Source: CBCYMI01 sp965183855
GTDB lineage: Bacteria; Pseudomonadota; Alphaproteobacteria; Caulobacterales; Maricaulaceae
Reading direction: 5' to 3'
DNA: 64,000 nt
Assembly (NCBI GenBank): GCA_965183855.1
Contig: CBCYMI010000016.1
Location: 62,001 to 126,000, forward strand
Of the stretch, positions 25,196 to 32,800 are shown in pieces. Positions within the stretch are counted from its first letter, which is position 1; the number at the start of each line of letters is the position of its first letter. The notes under the pieces are model-generated. The model had not been told where the DNA came from and did not search any database. It saw only the letters and a list, made by a program, of their open reading frames with translations. The position numbers were made by a program, and so were the translations under genes.

Positions 25196-27353
25196 TGAAT
25201 AGGTTTTCTCCTCTTAATGTTAATTCCAGATTCTTTGTAAGTATGTAATAAATTTGTGCATGAAACAAGTAATGAGGTTTTAAGGTAATTCTCTCTGATT
25301 TTGGAGATTTAAAAATAATATCTTTTTGTCTTCCAACATATTGAAATTGTGTTGATATTTTCAAAGGAAGGCTAGATATATTCCATATTGAAGTTAAAGA
25401 AGCCTTGTGTTTTGGTCGTCTAATTTCTGTCAGGCTATTTTCTTTTGATATCAAATAGGTATATGAAAAATGATGTGAAAAAGAGCTCTTGGGAAGTAAA
25501 GAGAGTTCGAACTCCACTCCTTCCCGAATACTTTTTTTATTCAAATTTCTAACTGTTAATGGTGTTGAGTTATATTCTGTAATGATTTCATCTTTAAGGT
25601 TGGATTTAAAATAGCTTGCCGAAAAATTTATATAATCCGATTGATAATCCAGACCTGTTTCGAAACTCAGGCTTTTTTCAGGTTTTAGATCTGGATTTGC
25701 AAGAAAGAAATCAGGCATGCTTCCAAAAAGTTCAAAAGCATTTGGAGATTGGGTTGCCTTACCATAATTTGCTCTGATTTTTAGTTTGTCTTTTATAAAT
25801 AAAACAGCGACTCCAAATTGCCAGGTCAGAGCATCTGAAAACAGGTTATGGTGATCATATCGGATGGAGGAAGAAACAAGAAACCGATTTCCAGGACCGA
25901 ATCTTCCTTGAGATTCCAGTGCAATTCCATATGTTTTTAATCCATGATTAAGCGTGTTAATTTGATTATAGCGTGTTTTAAATTGCTCTTTTTTCCATTC
26001 AGCTCTCCAGTTTATGTTTAGATAGGGAGAGGCATGCTCAGAGAGGGGCATGTTTTTTTGAGTAAACGCATGTTCTGTTTTTTTATGTGTAAAGAAATAG
26101 GTATATCCACCTGTATAACTTGCTATAAGCTTTTGAGCTTCGGTTTGATAGCTATTGGGATTTGTTTTGTTTTTCTCATCAGATAGAGATGCTGAAAAGA
26201 GATGCTGAAATTGGTTTATTGTTTTGTTAAGAGAAAGGTTTAAAACACGCATTTCGCTTATGCGTTTGTGATTTGTATTATCAAGAATTCCATTAAAGTC
26301 AGTATCTTGATCATAATCTGAATTGGTTTTAAACCAATATGCGTTTGAGACCAATTGAATACCATCCGGTTTTGCCTGATAAGACAGGGTAACTCGCCAG
26401 GTTCTTTGATGAGTTCCATCTTTTTCTCCAGATTGTCCTGAAACATCATACCCTTTTGTTTTCAAATCTGTATAACTTGTATTCAACTTAAAATTTTGGT
26501 CTTTAGGGTTAAAGGCAATGGATATATTGTTTTGCAGACTTTGATAGCGTCCATATTCCAGCGTATAATAAAGTTGTTTTTCAGGAAGGTGTGTTTTCGA
26601 TTGTGTAATAATATTAATCACACCGCTAATTGCACCAGAGCCCCAAAGTGCAGATTGTCCGCCTCTTAAGAGTTCTATACGATTTATTTGCGCAGTTGGA
26701 ATTTGAGCAAGGTTAAAACTGCCATCCAGGGAAGAGGCAATGGCTTGATTGTCTATAAAGACAAGCATATGGTTCGCTTCGGATCCTCTTATGCGTATTT
26801 GTGTAAAACTCCCTGGAGAACCTGAGCTGGAAACTGAAAGACCTGCTATGCTTTTTAAAAAATCAGTTAAATAGCGTGTTGTATGATATTGAAGCCGTGC
26901 TTGATCGATAATTAAGCTATTTGTTGTTAGGTCGGTTTGGCGGATTGGTAAGAGGGAACCAATTGCGATAATTTCATCTTGATCTCTTGTTTTTTCTTCC
27001 TGATAAACCATACGTGCGATGGGTAGAATATGTTTTTCTGAGTGTTTTTTTTTGTTTTTTTTTTCTTTGTCAATTGTATTTTTTGATTCTATTTGTGCTT
27101 GTGTCATAATCGGAGTAAGGCTATATAAAATAAATAGTATGTAAGGTATGAATAATCCAAATTTTAAAAAAGACAAAGAATGGATTAGATAAGAGTATTG
27201 TTTTAGAAAAAAAGGAAAAATAAGATTTTTTTTTGGGAAAAACAAGCTTGGGCTGGACATTTTCCATGTGAATTTAGGAATAGATTGCTGAAAACAATTT
27301 AAATAGCGTTTATAGAGCTGTTTTAGGTGATTATTCATCTTCAAGGGTGTCAT
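25119..27353 (-). CDS. TonB-dependent receptor, BtuB-like
   Basis: Outer-membrane receptor energised by TonB. After an unusually long basic N-terminus (about 60 residues) comes the export signal FGLFIPYILFILYSLTPIM, then a TonB-box-like DEIIAIG. The plug has GSPGSFTQIRIRGSEANHML, VFIDNQAIASSLDGSFNLAQ and LWGSGAISGVINIITQ, all close to BtuB. The barrel ends VNYQDVYGYHQAGISLFAGL, also BtuB-like. Length 744 exceeds E. coli BtuB (614), mostly from the N-terminus and loops. It is the first gene of a four-gene import operon. Cobalamin is likely but not proven, and no cobalamin riboswitch is seen upstream. Confidence 0.85.
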   Translation of the reverse strand: MTPLKMNNHLKQLYKRYLNCFQQSIPKFTWKMSSPSLFFPKKNLIFPFFLKQYSYLIHSLSFLKFGLFIPYILFILYSLTPIMTQAQIESKNTIDKEKKNKKKHSEKHILPIARMVYQEEKTRDQDEIIAIGSLLPIRQTDLTTNSLIIDQARLQYHTTRYLTDFLKSIAGLSVSSSGSPGSFTQIRIRGSEANHMLVFIDNQAIASSLDGSFNLAQIPTAQINRIELLRGGQSALWGSGAISGVINIITQSKTHLPEKQLYYTLEYGRYQSLQNNISIAFNPKDQNFKLNTSYTDLKTKGYDVSGQSGEKDGTHQRTWRVTLSYQAKPDGIQLVSNAYWFKTNSDYDQDTDFNGILDNTNHKRISEMRVLNLSLNKTINQFQHLFSASLSDEKNKTNPNSYQTEAQKLIASYTGGYTYFFTHKKTEHAFTQKNMPLSEHASPYLNINWRAEWKKEQFKTRYNQINTLNHGLKTYGIALESQGRFGPGNRFLVSSSIRYDHHNLFSDALTWQFGVAVLFIKDKLKIRANYGKATQSPNAFELFGSMPDFFLANPDLKPEKSLSFETGLDYQSDYINFSASYFKSNLKDEIITEYNSTPLTVRNLNKKSIREGVEFELSLLPKSSFSHHFSYTYLISKENSLTEIRRPKHKASLTSIWNISSLPLKISTQFQYVGRQKDIIFKSPKSERITLKPHYLFHAQIYYILTKNLELTLRGENLFNVNYQDVYGYHQAGISLFAGLRLKL

Positions 27354-27455
27354 ATTTTCATATTCCAGATGAGCTAAAGCCAGGTGAATAAAAAATGAAA
27401 CATGTTCTTAAATAGTATACTCTGAAATTAATGCATACACGAAACGTATAGCAGA

Positions 27456-27467
27456 TACAAATTTGTA
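27456..27467. promoter_or_regulatory. Perfect 12-bp palindrome upstream of the BtuB-like operon
   Basis: TACAAATTTGTA lies about 105 bases before the receptor start, in a 209-base gap between it and pspF. It could be an operator for the uptake operon. It does not match the Fur consensus, and 12-bp AT-rich palindromes can arise by chance. Confidence 0.3.
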
Positions 27468-27562
27468 ATTTTTTGTATATAGACTCATTCATTCCAGATA
27501 GATTGATTTGTAAAATCATACATGTGATTTTTATTGAAATCTTACTTTGTGAAAGAGAAAAA

Positions 27563-28618
27563 TCAGCTTTTTTTAATCATGTTATGTTTTCGTAATAATC
27601 CTCGAAACTGATGATAGCTAAGCTTTAAAAGCTGTGCTGATTTTCCTTGATGATGGCTGGTTTCAAACAATGCCTGTTTTAATATTTCTTTCTCATAAGT
27701 TGCGACTTGTTCCTTAAAGCCTGTCTTTTTTTGTGAGGAAGAAAGCATGCCATCCATTTCATCAGATGGAATATCATGATTTTTAGATATATTGGGTGGA
27801 TTCTTTTCTATTTGAATTTTTTGTTGATTTTGTTCGAATGGATCCAATTGGATCGTATTGATTGGAAGTTGAGATGATTCGGTTAATAAAGCTCTTGCAA
27901 CGCTTCGCTCTACCGTATTTTTTAATTCACGGATATTTCCAGACCAGGAATATTGCAAAAGGATGTTTTGGGCATTTTGAGTAAATCCTGGGAAATATGT
28001 TTTTTTTAACTCAGAGCAAAGGTTTTGTGCAAAATACTCGGCTAATAAGATAATATCTTGTTGACGTTCTCTAAGCGGAGGAAGTCTTATAACATCAAAT
28101 GCCAATCTGTCTAGTAAATCTGCTCTGAAGCGGTTTTCCTGTATTCTTTGTTTAAGATCTGCATGCGTTGCTGCAATAATTTTAACATTAATTCTCTGTG
28201 TTTGATCTCCTCCCAAGCGCTCGTATTCTCCATACTCTATAATGCGCAACAGGCTTTCTTGTAGTGTTAGGGACGCATCTGCAATTTCATCAAGAAATAG
28301 CGTTCCATTATGAGCGCGTTCAAAGCGTCCTTTTCTTTTTGTATTTGCCCCCGTGAAGGCGCCTGATTCATGACCAAAAAGATCCGATGCAAGAAGAGAA
28401 TCAGGCAAGGAAGCACAATTTACTTTTAAATAAGGTTTATTCCATCTTGATGACAGATAATGTGCTTGCATTGCAGCGAGTTCTTTTCCAGTTCCTCTTT
28501 CTCCAATAATTAAAATAGGGCGTTCTAATTGGGCAAGAAGGGCAATTTTTTCCATTGATTCAAGGAATTTGGGAGATTGACCAATTAGGCTTTCATGATT
28601 TTGTTCCATCGTTTCCAT
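27563..28618 (-). CDS. pspF: Sigma54-dependent activator PspF
   Basis: Enhancer-binding AAA+ ATPase that drives psp transcription with sigma54 RNA polymerase. It lacks a regulatory domain, like E. coli PspF. Walker A is GERGTGKE, the sigma54-contacting loop is GAFTGA, Walker B is GTLFLDEI, and RADLLDRLAFDVIRLPPLRE follows. A Fis-type helix-turn-helix is at the C-terminus (SHHQGKSAQLLKLSYHQFRG). A hydrophilic linker of about 60 residues separates the two. Divergent from pspA. The start is uncertain: ATG at 28618 fits the family; a TTG at 28627 and ATG at 28609 are also possible. Confidence 0.92.
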   Translation of the reverse strand: METMEQNHESLIGQSPKFLESMEKIALLAQLERPILIIGERGTGKELAAMQAHYLSSRWNKPYLKVNCASLPDSLLASDLFGHESGAFTGANTKRKGRFERAHNGTLFLDEIADASLTLQESLLRIIEYGEYERLGGDQTQRINVKIIAATHADLKQRIQENRFRADLLDRLAFDVIRLPPLRERQQDIILLAEYFAQNLCSELKKTYFPGFTQNAQNILLQYSWSGNIRELKNTVERSVARALLTESSQLPINTIQLDPFEQNQQKIQIEKNPPNISKNHDIPSDEMDGMLSSSQKKTGFKEQVATYEKEILKQALFETSHHQGKSAQLLKLSYHQFRGLLRKHNMIKKS

Positions 28619-28631
28619 AATTAGCAATATA

Positions 28632-28689
28632 TACTAAATTAATTAGCTTGTAAAACTAAATTTTATTATATATTACTAATTAATAAATT
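28632..28689. promoter_or_regulatory. Paired upstream activating sites for PspF
   Basis: Two related elements, TACTAAATTAATTAG (28632-28646) and TACTAATTAATAAATT (28674-28689), start 42 bases apart, close to four helical turns. They lie about 70-120 bases upstream of the sigma54 promoter, the expected place for PspF UAS I and II. They also overlap the pspF promoter region, allowing autoregulation as in E. coli. Confidence 0.5.
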
Positions 28690-28753
28690 CTATGATTTAA
28701 CAAATTTTTTAAAAACTCCTTATAAAACATAGTGTTAAAGAAATTTTATTTTT

Positions 28754-28770
28754 TTGGCATATATTTTGCT
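28754..28770 (+). promoter_or_regulatory. Sigma54 promoter of pspA
   Basis: TTGGCATATATTTTGCT matches the -24/-12 consensus TTGGCAyr-N4-TTGCW, with exactly 10 bases between GG and GC. It lies 66 bases before the pspA ATG. With the divergent pspF gene this is a standard phage-shock promoter. Confidence 0.85.
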
Positions 28771-28836
28771 TAATAAATTAAAAAATCTGATGATCAGATT
28801 AAAGTTTAAACATGCTATATTATGGAGGTTTTATTG

Positions 28837-29511
28837 ATGGGTATGTTCTCAAGAATCGCAGATATTATTAATTCAAATATATCCGCTTTGCTCGACAAGG
28901 CAGAGGATCCAAAAAAAATTGCACGACTAATGATTCGTGAAATGGAAGATACTTTAGTTGAAGTCAGAACATCGATTGCACGTTATCTTGTTGAGCAAAA
29001 ACAGCTGAATCGGCATATTCATGATGTGGGAGCATTGGTTGAAGAATGGCGAGAAAAAGCAGAATTGGCAATTAGAAAAGAACGTGAGGATTTGGCAAGA
29101 GAAGCTATTTTAGTTAAGAAAAGATGGCAAGACCGGCTTGAAAATTTGTCTTTAGAGGCAAAACGGGTTCAGGCTTCTTTAGATCAGGCAAATAGTGATA
29201 TGTCTCGTCTTCAGAAAAAGCTAGACGAAGCAAAATCTAAGTATCAATCCTTATGTTTACGCTATCATTCCGCTAATGATCGTGTTAAATTAAATAAAAT
29301 GAGTGCAAACACAAAAATTAATGATGCTTTTCTTCGTTATGAAAAAATAGAAAAGAGAATAGATCATTTGGAAGCAGAAGCAGACTCCTATACTCTGACA
29401 CACAAAACGCTTGATGATCAATTCAATACAATTGAGAAAAACGAGGAAGTTGAGGAAGAAATCAAACTAATCAGAAAAAAAATTGAAAAAGGTCAAAAAC
29501 AAAAATCATAA
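28837..29511 (+). CDS. pspA: Phage shock protein A
   Basis: Membrane-stress effector of the PspA/IM30 family, which oligomerises on damaged inner membrane and restrains PspF when idle. It opens with the amphipathic helix GMFSRIADIINSNISALLDKA, then AEDPKKIARLMIREMEDTLV. The rest is coiled coil up to about residue 215. Length 224 equals E. coli PspA (222). The ATG at 28837 is preferred because GGAGG is 8 nt upstream; the frame opens at 28822. pspB follows after a 370-base gap, longer than in classical operons. Confidence 0.93.
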   Translation: MGMFSRIADIINSNISALLDKAEDPKKIARLMIREMEDTLVEVRTSIARYLVEQKQLNRHIHDVGALVEEWREKAELAIRKEREDLAREAILVKKRWQDRLENLSLEAKRVQASLDQANSDMSRLQKKLDEAKSKYQSLCLRYHSANDRVKLNKMSANTKINDAFLRYEKIEKRIDHLEAEADSYTLTHKTLDDQFNTIEKNEEVEEEIKLIRKKIEKGQKQKS

Positions 29512-29881
29512 AACCATATTTTAGGAATTTTAATTATAAAAGATGGCATGGAAACATAAGGCACTCTATAATAAAATATTATGTTTAGCATAAATTATAA
29601 TAATTCTGTTTAGGAAGTGAATATTGATCCCGAGTTATAAATTTAATGAATAAAAACGATGAATCTGTTGGGGTATGAAAAGAGAAATAAGGTTTTAAAC
29701 AGAAATAAACAGAAAAATGAAATCTATCGGGATTATGACCTTAAAAAATAAACGAATCCATTTTGGCACAGGATAATTTAGATCATATAAAAGAAAAGCA
29801 TTCTTTTTAATTCATATTAATTTATTTAAGAAATAAAAATTTAACAGTGTAAGTTAAAAGTATGAAAGAAAGAGAGATAAA
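29512..29881. other. Gap between pspA and pspB
   Basis: No gene. TTGGCAC at 29762-29768 resembles a sigma54 -24 element, but no GC follows at the required spacing. A separate promoter for pspBC may exist here. Confidence 0.4.
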
Positions 29882-30121
29882 ATGGAGTTTTGGACCGCAA
29901 TAGTCTTAATTATGCTTATTATTTTTGTATCTACAACGATACAGTCTTATTTCTCATATAAAAGAAAAAAAAGTCAGAGCAAAAATACAAAGCAGAATGT
30001 GACAGATCAAAAATATAAAAAACGGATACAGGAATTTGAAGAACGTATCCAGAATATAGAGATTATTTTGGATGATGAACTGCCAGATTGGCGTGATAAA
30101 TTAAAAAAATATAAATCATAA
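29882..30121 (+). CDS. pspB: Phage shock protein B
   Basis: Small inner-membrane sensor. One N-terminal transmembrane helix (WTAIVLIMLIIFVSTTIQSY) is followed by a basic stretch and a coiled coil ending EIILDDELPDWRDKLKKYKS. The ending ILDDExPxWR is diagnostic of PspB. Length 79 matches E. coli (74). AAAGAGAGA precedes the ATG. With PspC it relays membrane stress to PspA. Confidence 0.9.
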   Translation: MEFWTAIVLIMLIIFVSTTIQSYFSYKRKKSQSKNTKQNVTDQKYKKRIQEFEERIQNIEIILDDELPDWRDKLKKYKS

Positions 30122-30149
30122 ATAAATATAAAGAAGGAGTTTTGAGCTT

Positions 30150-30530
30150 ATGTCTAAACCAAAGAAAAGACTATATAGAAATAATCGGAGAGGAATAATT
30201 GGGGGTGTTTGTGCAGGTTTGGCAGATTATTTTAATATAGATGTTGCAATTATTCGTGTTATATATGTTCTTTTAATTATATTCTCTTTTTCATTTTTTT
30301 TGTTTCTTTATTTGCTTGCATGGATTATCATCCCAAAAGAAGAGTTGGGAGAGTATTGTAAGCCTTTTCAGAGACAAAACAAATATTCAAAAAAGCAATC
30401 AAGCTGTAAGGATTTTGATACAGATAAAAAATATCGTTCTGTTAATCGACGATTAGCCAATATAGAAACGATTATTACGTCAAAAGAATGGCAGTTAAGA
30501 AGAAAGTTCAAGGATATAGAAAACAAGTAA
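30150..30530 (+). CDS. pspC: Phage shock protein C
   Basis: Inner-membrane PspC-domain protein. RLYRNNRRGIIGGVCAGLAD and YFNIDVAIIRVIYVLLIIFS form the PspC domain with one long transmembrane region (about residues 40-62, ending YLLAWIIIPKEE). A cytoplasmic or periplasmic tail with a predicted coiled coil follows (SVNRRLANIETIITSKEWQL). AAGGAG lies before the ATG, 28 bases after pspB. It completes a pspF/pspABC set. Confidence 0.93.
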   Translation: MSKPKKRLYRNNRRGIIGGVCAGLADYFNIDVAIIRVIYVLLIIFSFSFFLFLYLLAWIIIPKEELGEYCKPFQRQNKYSKKQSSCKDFDTDKKYRSVNRRLANIETIITSKEWQLRRKFKDIENK

Positions 30531-30653
30531 AAGATAGTTGAAAATAATATCATACATCAGGCTTATAAAAATGAATCGAGTCTATATTATAAAAATAGAT
30601 TTATATACAGATTGTATCAAGTCTTGATTTTCAGAGAATATTGTTACAAAATG

Positions 30654-30691
30654 CATGATATCATAAGTATGACATGATATTATAAGTATGA
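30654..30691. repeat. Two tandem 19-bp repeats upstream of the LEA-like lipoprotein gene
   Basis: CATGATATCATAAGTATGA (30654-30672) is followed directly by the same 19 bases with one change (30673-30691). Each contains ATGATAT(C/T)AT, a near palindrome. They lie about 130 bases before the next gene and could be a tandem operator. Confidence 0.55.
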
Positions 30692-30818
30692 TTTGTAATC
30701 GATTTCTTCAATTATGGTGTTATGAATGATGTTTGAATAGGAATACAGATATTGAAAATATAGAAAACGATTTAATAGTAATATTTTGTTAAAGAATAAT
30801 TTGATTAAGTAAAGGAAA

Positions 30819-31322
30819 ATGATGAAAAAATATACACATAAAATTCTTGGATTTGCAACCATATCTACACTTGTTCTTGGCTTAGGTGTTGTTGCATCTT
30901 GTGATAAGGATAAAGCTCGCTCTGATATTGATCATGCAAAAGAAGAGGCAGGGAAAGCTCTGGATGATGCAGGGGAATCATTGAACAAGCTTGGATGTTG
31001 TGCTGAGGATACAACAAAAAATACTGTCTCAAGCACAAAAAAAATGGTGGGAGATACTGCTGAAAAAATTGGGAGTGCAGCAAAAGAAGGCGCTGAGGAT
31101 GTTTCAAATTTGGCAGGAGAAACGGTAAAAAAAGCAGAAAGCCTGGTTAAAGATACGACAGAAAAAGCCGTTAATGCAACTAAAGACGGCGTAGAAAAAG
31201 CGATTAGTGCAACCAAGGAAGGCGCAGAAAAAGCCGTTAATGCAACCAAGGAAGGTGCAGAAAAAGCTATTGATGCAACCAAGGAAAAACTGGAACATCT
31301 TAATAAAAAAGATAACCATTAA
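30819..31322 (+). CDS. LEA-like repeat lipoprotein next to the psp genes
   Basis: Predicted lipoprotein: signal peptide with lipobox LGLGVVASC, then an alanine/lysine/glutamate-rich amphipathic helix. From about residue 55 there are degenerate 11-residue repeats of the type ATKEGAEKAVN (repeated five to six times), like LEA proteins and bacterial relatives that stabilise membranes or proteins. A CC pair lies at KLGCCAED. AAAGGAAA precedes the first of two adjacent ATGs. Its position after pspABC suggests an envelope-stress role, but it has its own upstream repeats and may be a separate unit. I do not recognise a named gene. Confidence 0.8.
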   Translation: MMKKYTHKILGFATISTLVLGLGVVASCDKDKARSDIDHAKEEAGKALDDAGESLNKLGCCAEDTTKNTVSSTKKMVGDTAEKIGSAAKEGAEDVSNLAGETVKKAESLVKDTTEKAVNATKDGVEKAISATKEGAEKAVNATKEGAEKAIDATKEKLEHLNKKDNH

Positions 31323-31988
31323 GGCATATTCAGAATAGATCTAAAAGGCTTTTTAAATTTAAAGAGGTCATTTGGGGATATATAAACGCTGATTTCATCT
31401 AGTTTCGTTTTTGTTTGTACGAAATGTATGAATTTCCCTTTTAGCCGCTATATTATTTGATGACCGCCTTGAAAACTGTGCGATTGCATTATCAGTGTAA
31501 AATATTTAAAAAGCTTTTTTGCCTTATTATATCGTCAGGTTTTTTATATTTGCTTTTCAAAACAGGAATGATACTCATTTAACGGTTTTCCTAAATGGAT
31601 ATGCGTGCCCTGTAATATATTATAATATCTATGACATATTATCATATGTGGAAATAAAATGTTAATATAAAATGATGAATTTAAGTGTTTTTCTGGAAGT
31701 ATTGAATCTCTGAACCAAGATTTATATTGAAGTCGGGATTGGCTAGATAAAACCATGCTGGATAGGAAAGCAGAACCATTATTCTTTATGATTTTTAGAA
31801 TGTATCTTTTCTTTTTAAATTTATAGATTGAAATTTAGTCTTGAGTTTATTTTTCATAGCATAAATAGCAATTTTTTGTGTTATCCAATAATTAATCTAT
31901 TTTGAGACTGGTAAGTTTTAATTATAACAGAGTTGATATTAACAAATTTATTTTTTTCATGTATTTTTCTATAGGCTAAATTAGCATT
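31323..31988. other. Intergenic region after the LEA-like gene
   Basis: 666 bases with no supported gene, RNA or clear terminator. Short frames on both strands lack ribosome sites and protein-like composition. Confidence 0.5.
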
Positions 31989-32756
31989 ATGATGGCGATT
32001 TTAGACTCTATGATGTACTATCCTATATCCATTATTATTTGGGTTGTTATATGTGCATTTATCACTTCGACACTTCATGGAATGACAGGAATTGCAGGTG
32101 GTTTTTTACTTTCAGCTGCGTTAATTCCAATCATTGGTATTAAACCTGTTATACCAATTGTAAGTATTACGCTTTTGTTTAGTCACACAACAAGAATTTT
32201 ATTAAATATTCGATTTGTTAATCTGACTGTTTTTACAGGAATTATGATATCTGCGTTTCCATTTATTGGTTTGTTTGCAATATTGTATGGAAAAATGGCA
32301 TCTCCAATCATTGCCTTAGTATTAGCTTTGATGGTATTGGTTTCCATTCCAGCACGTCGATTTACGCAGAAATATCACTGTAAGACAAAATTCCCCACAC
32401 TTATTGGAATAGGCTGTATTTATGGGGTGTTTGCAGGAATGACAATTGGTCCTGGTATAATTTTGGTTCCTTTTTTATTAGGCTATGGTTTAAAAAAAAG
32501 AGAATTTATTGCAACACTTGCTATGATTGCACTTTGTGCAAATATTATACGTATATTTGCGTTTTACCGTACAGAATTGTTAAACTCTGAATTCATCTTT
32601 TTAGGGTTGATTTCAGGATTTGTAACGATCATCGGAAATTTTGTAGGACGTCAATTTTTACATAAAATGACGTCTAAAATGCATATTTACTGTATAGATG
32701 TATTAACAATTATTGCAGGACTGAATATTCTTTGGTTTGTTTTTAAATCAATCTAG
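31989..32756 (+). CDS. TauE/SafE-family membrane transporter
   Basis: Polytopic inner-membrane protein of the sulfite exporter TauE/SafE family, a group moving organic or inorganic anions, with specificities mostly unknown. Seven to eight hydrophobic segments; family loops are LHGMTGIAGGFLLSAALIP and the second half-repeat GVFAGMTIGPGIILVPFLLG. Length 255 is normal. Two adjacent ATGs open the frame and no strong ribosome site is visible. It is followed after 44 bases by mnmC, with no obvious functional link. Confidence 0.85.
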   Translation: MMAILDSMMYYPISIIIWVVICAFITSTLHGMTGIAGGFLLSAALIPIIGIKPVIPIVSITLLFSHTTRILLNIRFVNLTVFTGIMISAFPFIGLFAILYGKMASPIIALVLALMVLVSIPARRFTQKYHCKTKFPTLIGIGCIYGVFAGMTIGPGIILVPFLLGYGLKKREFIATLAMIALCANIIRIFAFYRTELLNSEFIFLGLISGFVTIIGNFVGRQFLHKMTSKMHIYCIDVLTIIAGLNILWFVFKSI

Positions 32757-32800
32757 TGTGATCAATGTGTTTCTTTAATTTTTGTTGATATGGTTCTCAG

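Noticed and set aside
29762..29780. Possible second sigma54 promoter in the pspA-pspB gap
   Set aside because: TTGGCAC fits the -24 element, but the required GC at -12 is absent at the correct spacing.
30865..31319. Long antisense frames over the LEA-like lipoprotein gene
   Set aside because: The sense gene's repeats keep several frames open; the antisense products are low-complexity and lack ribosome sites.
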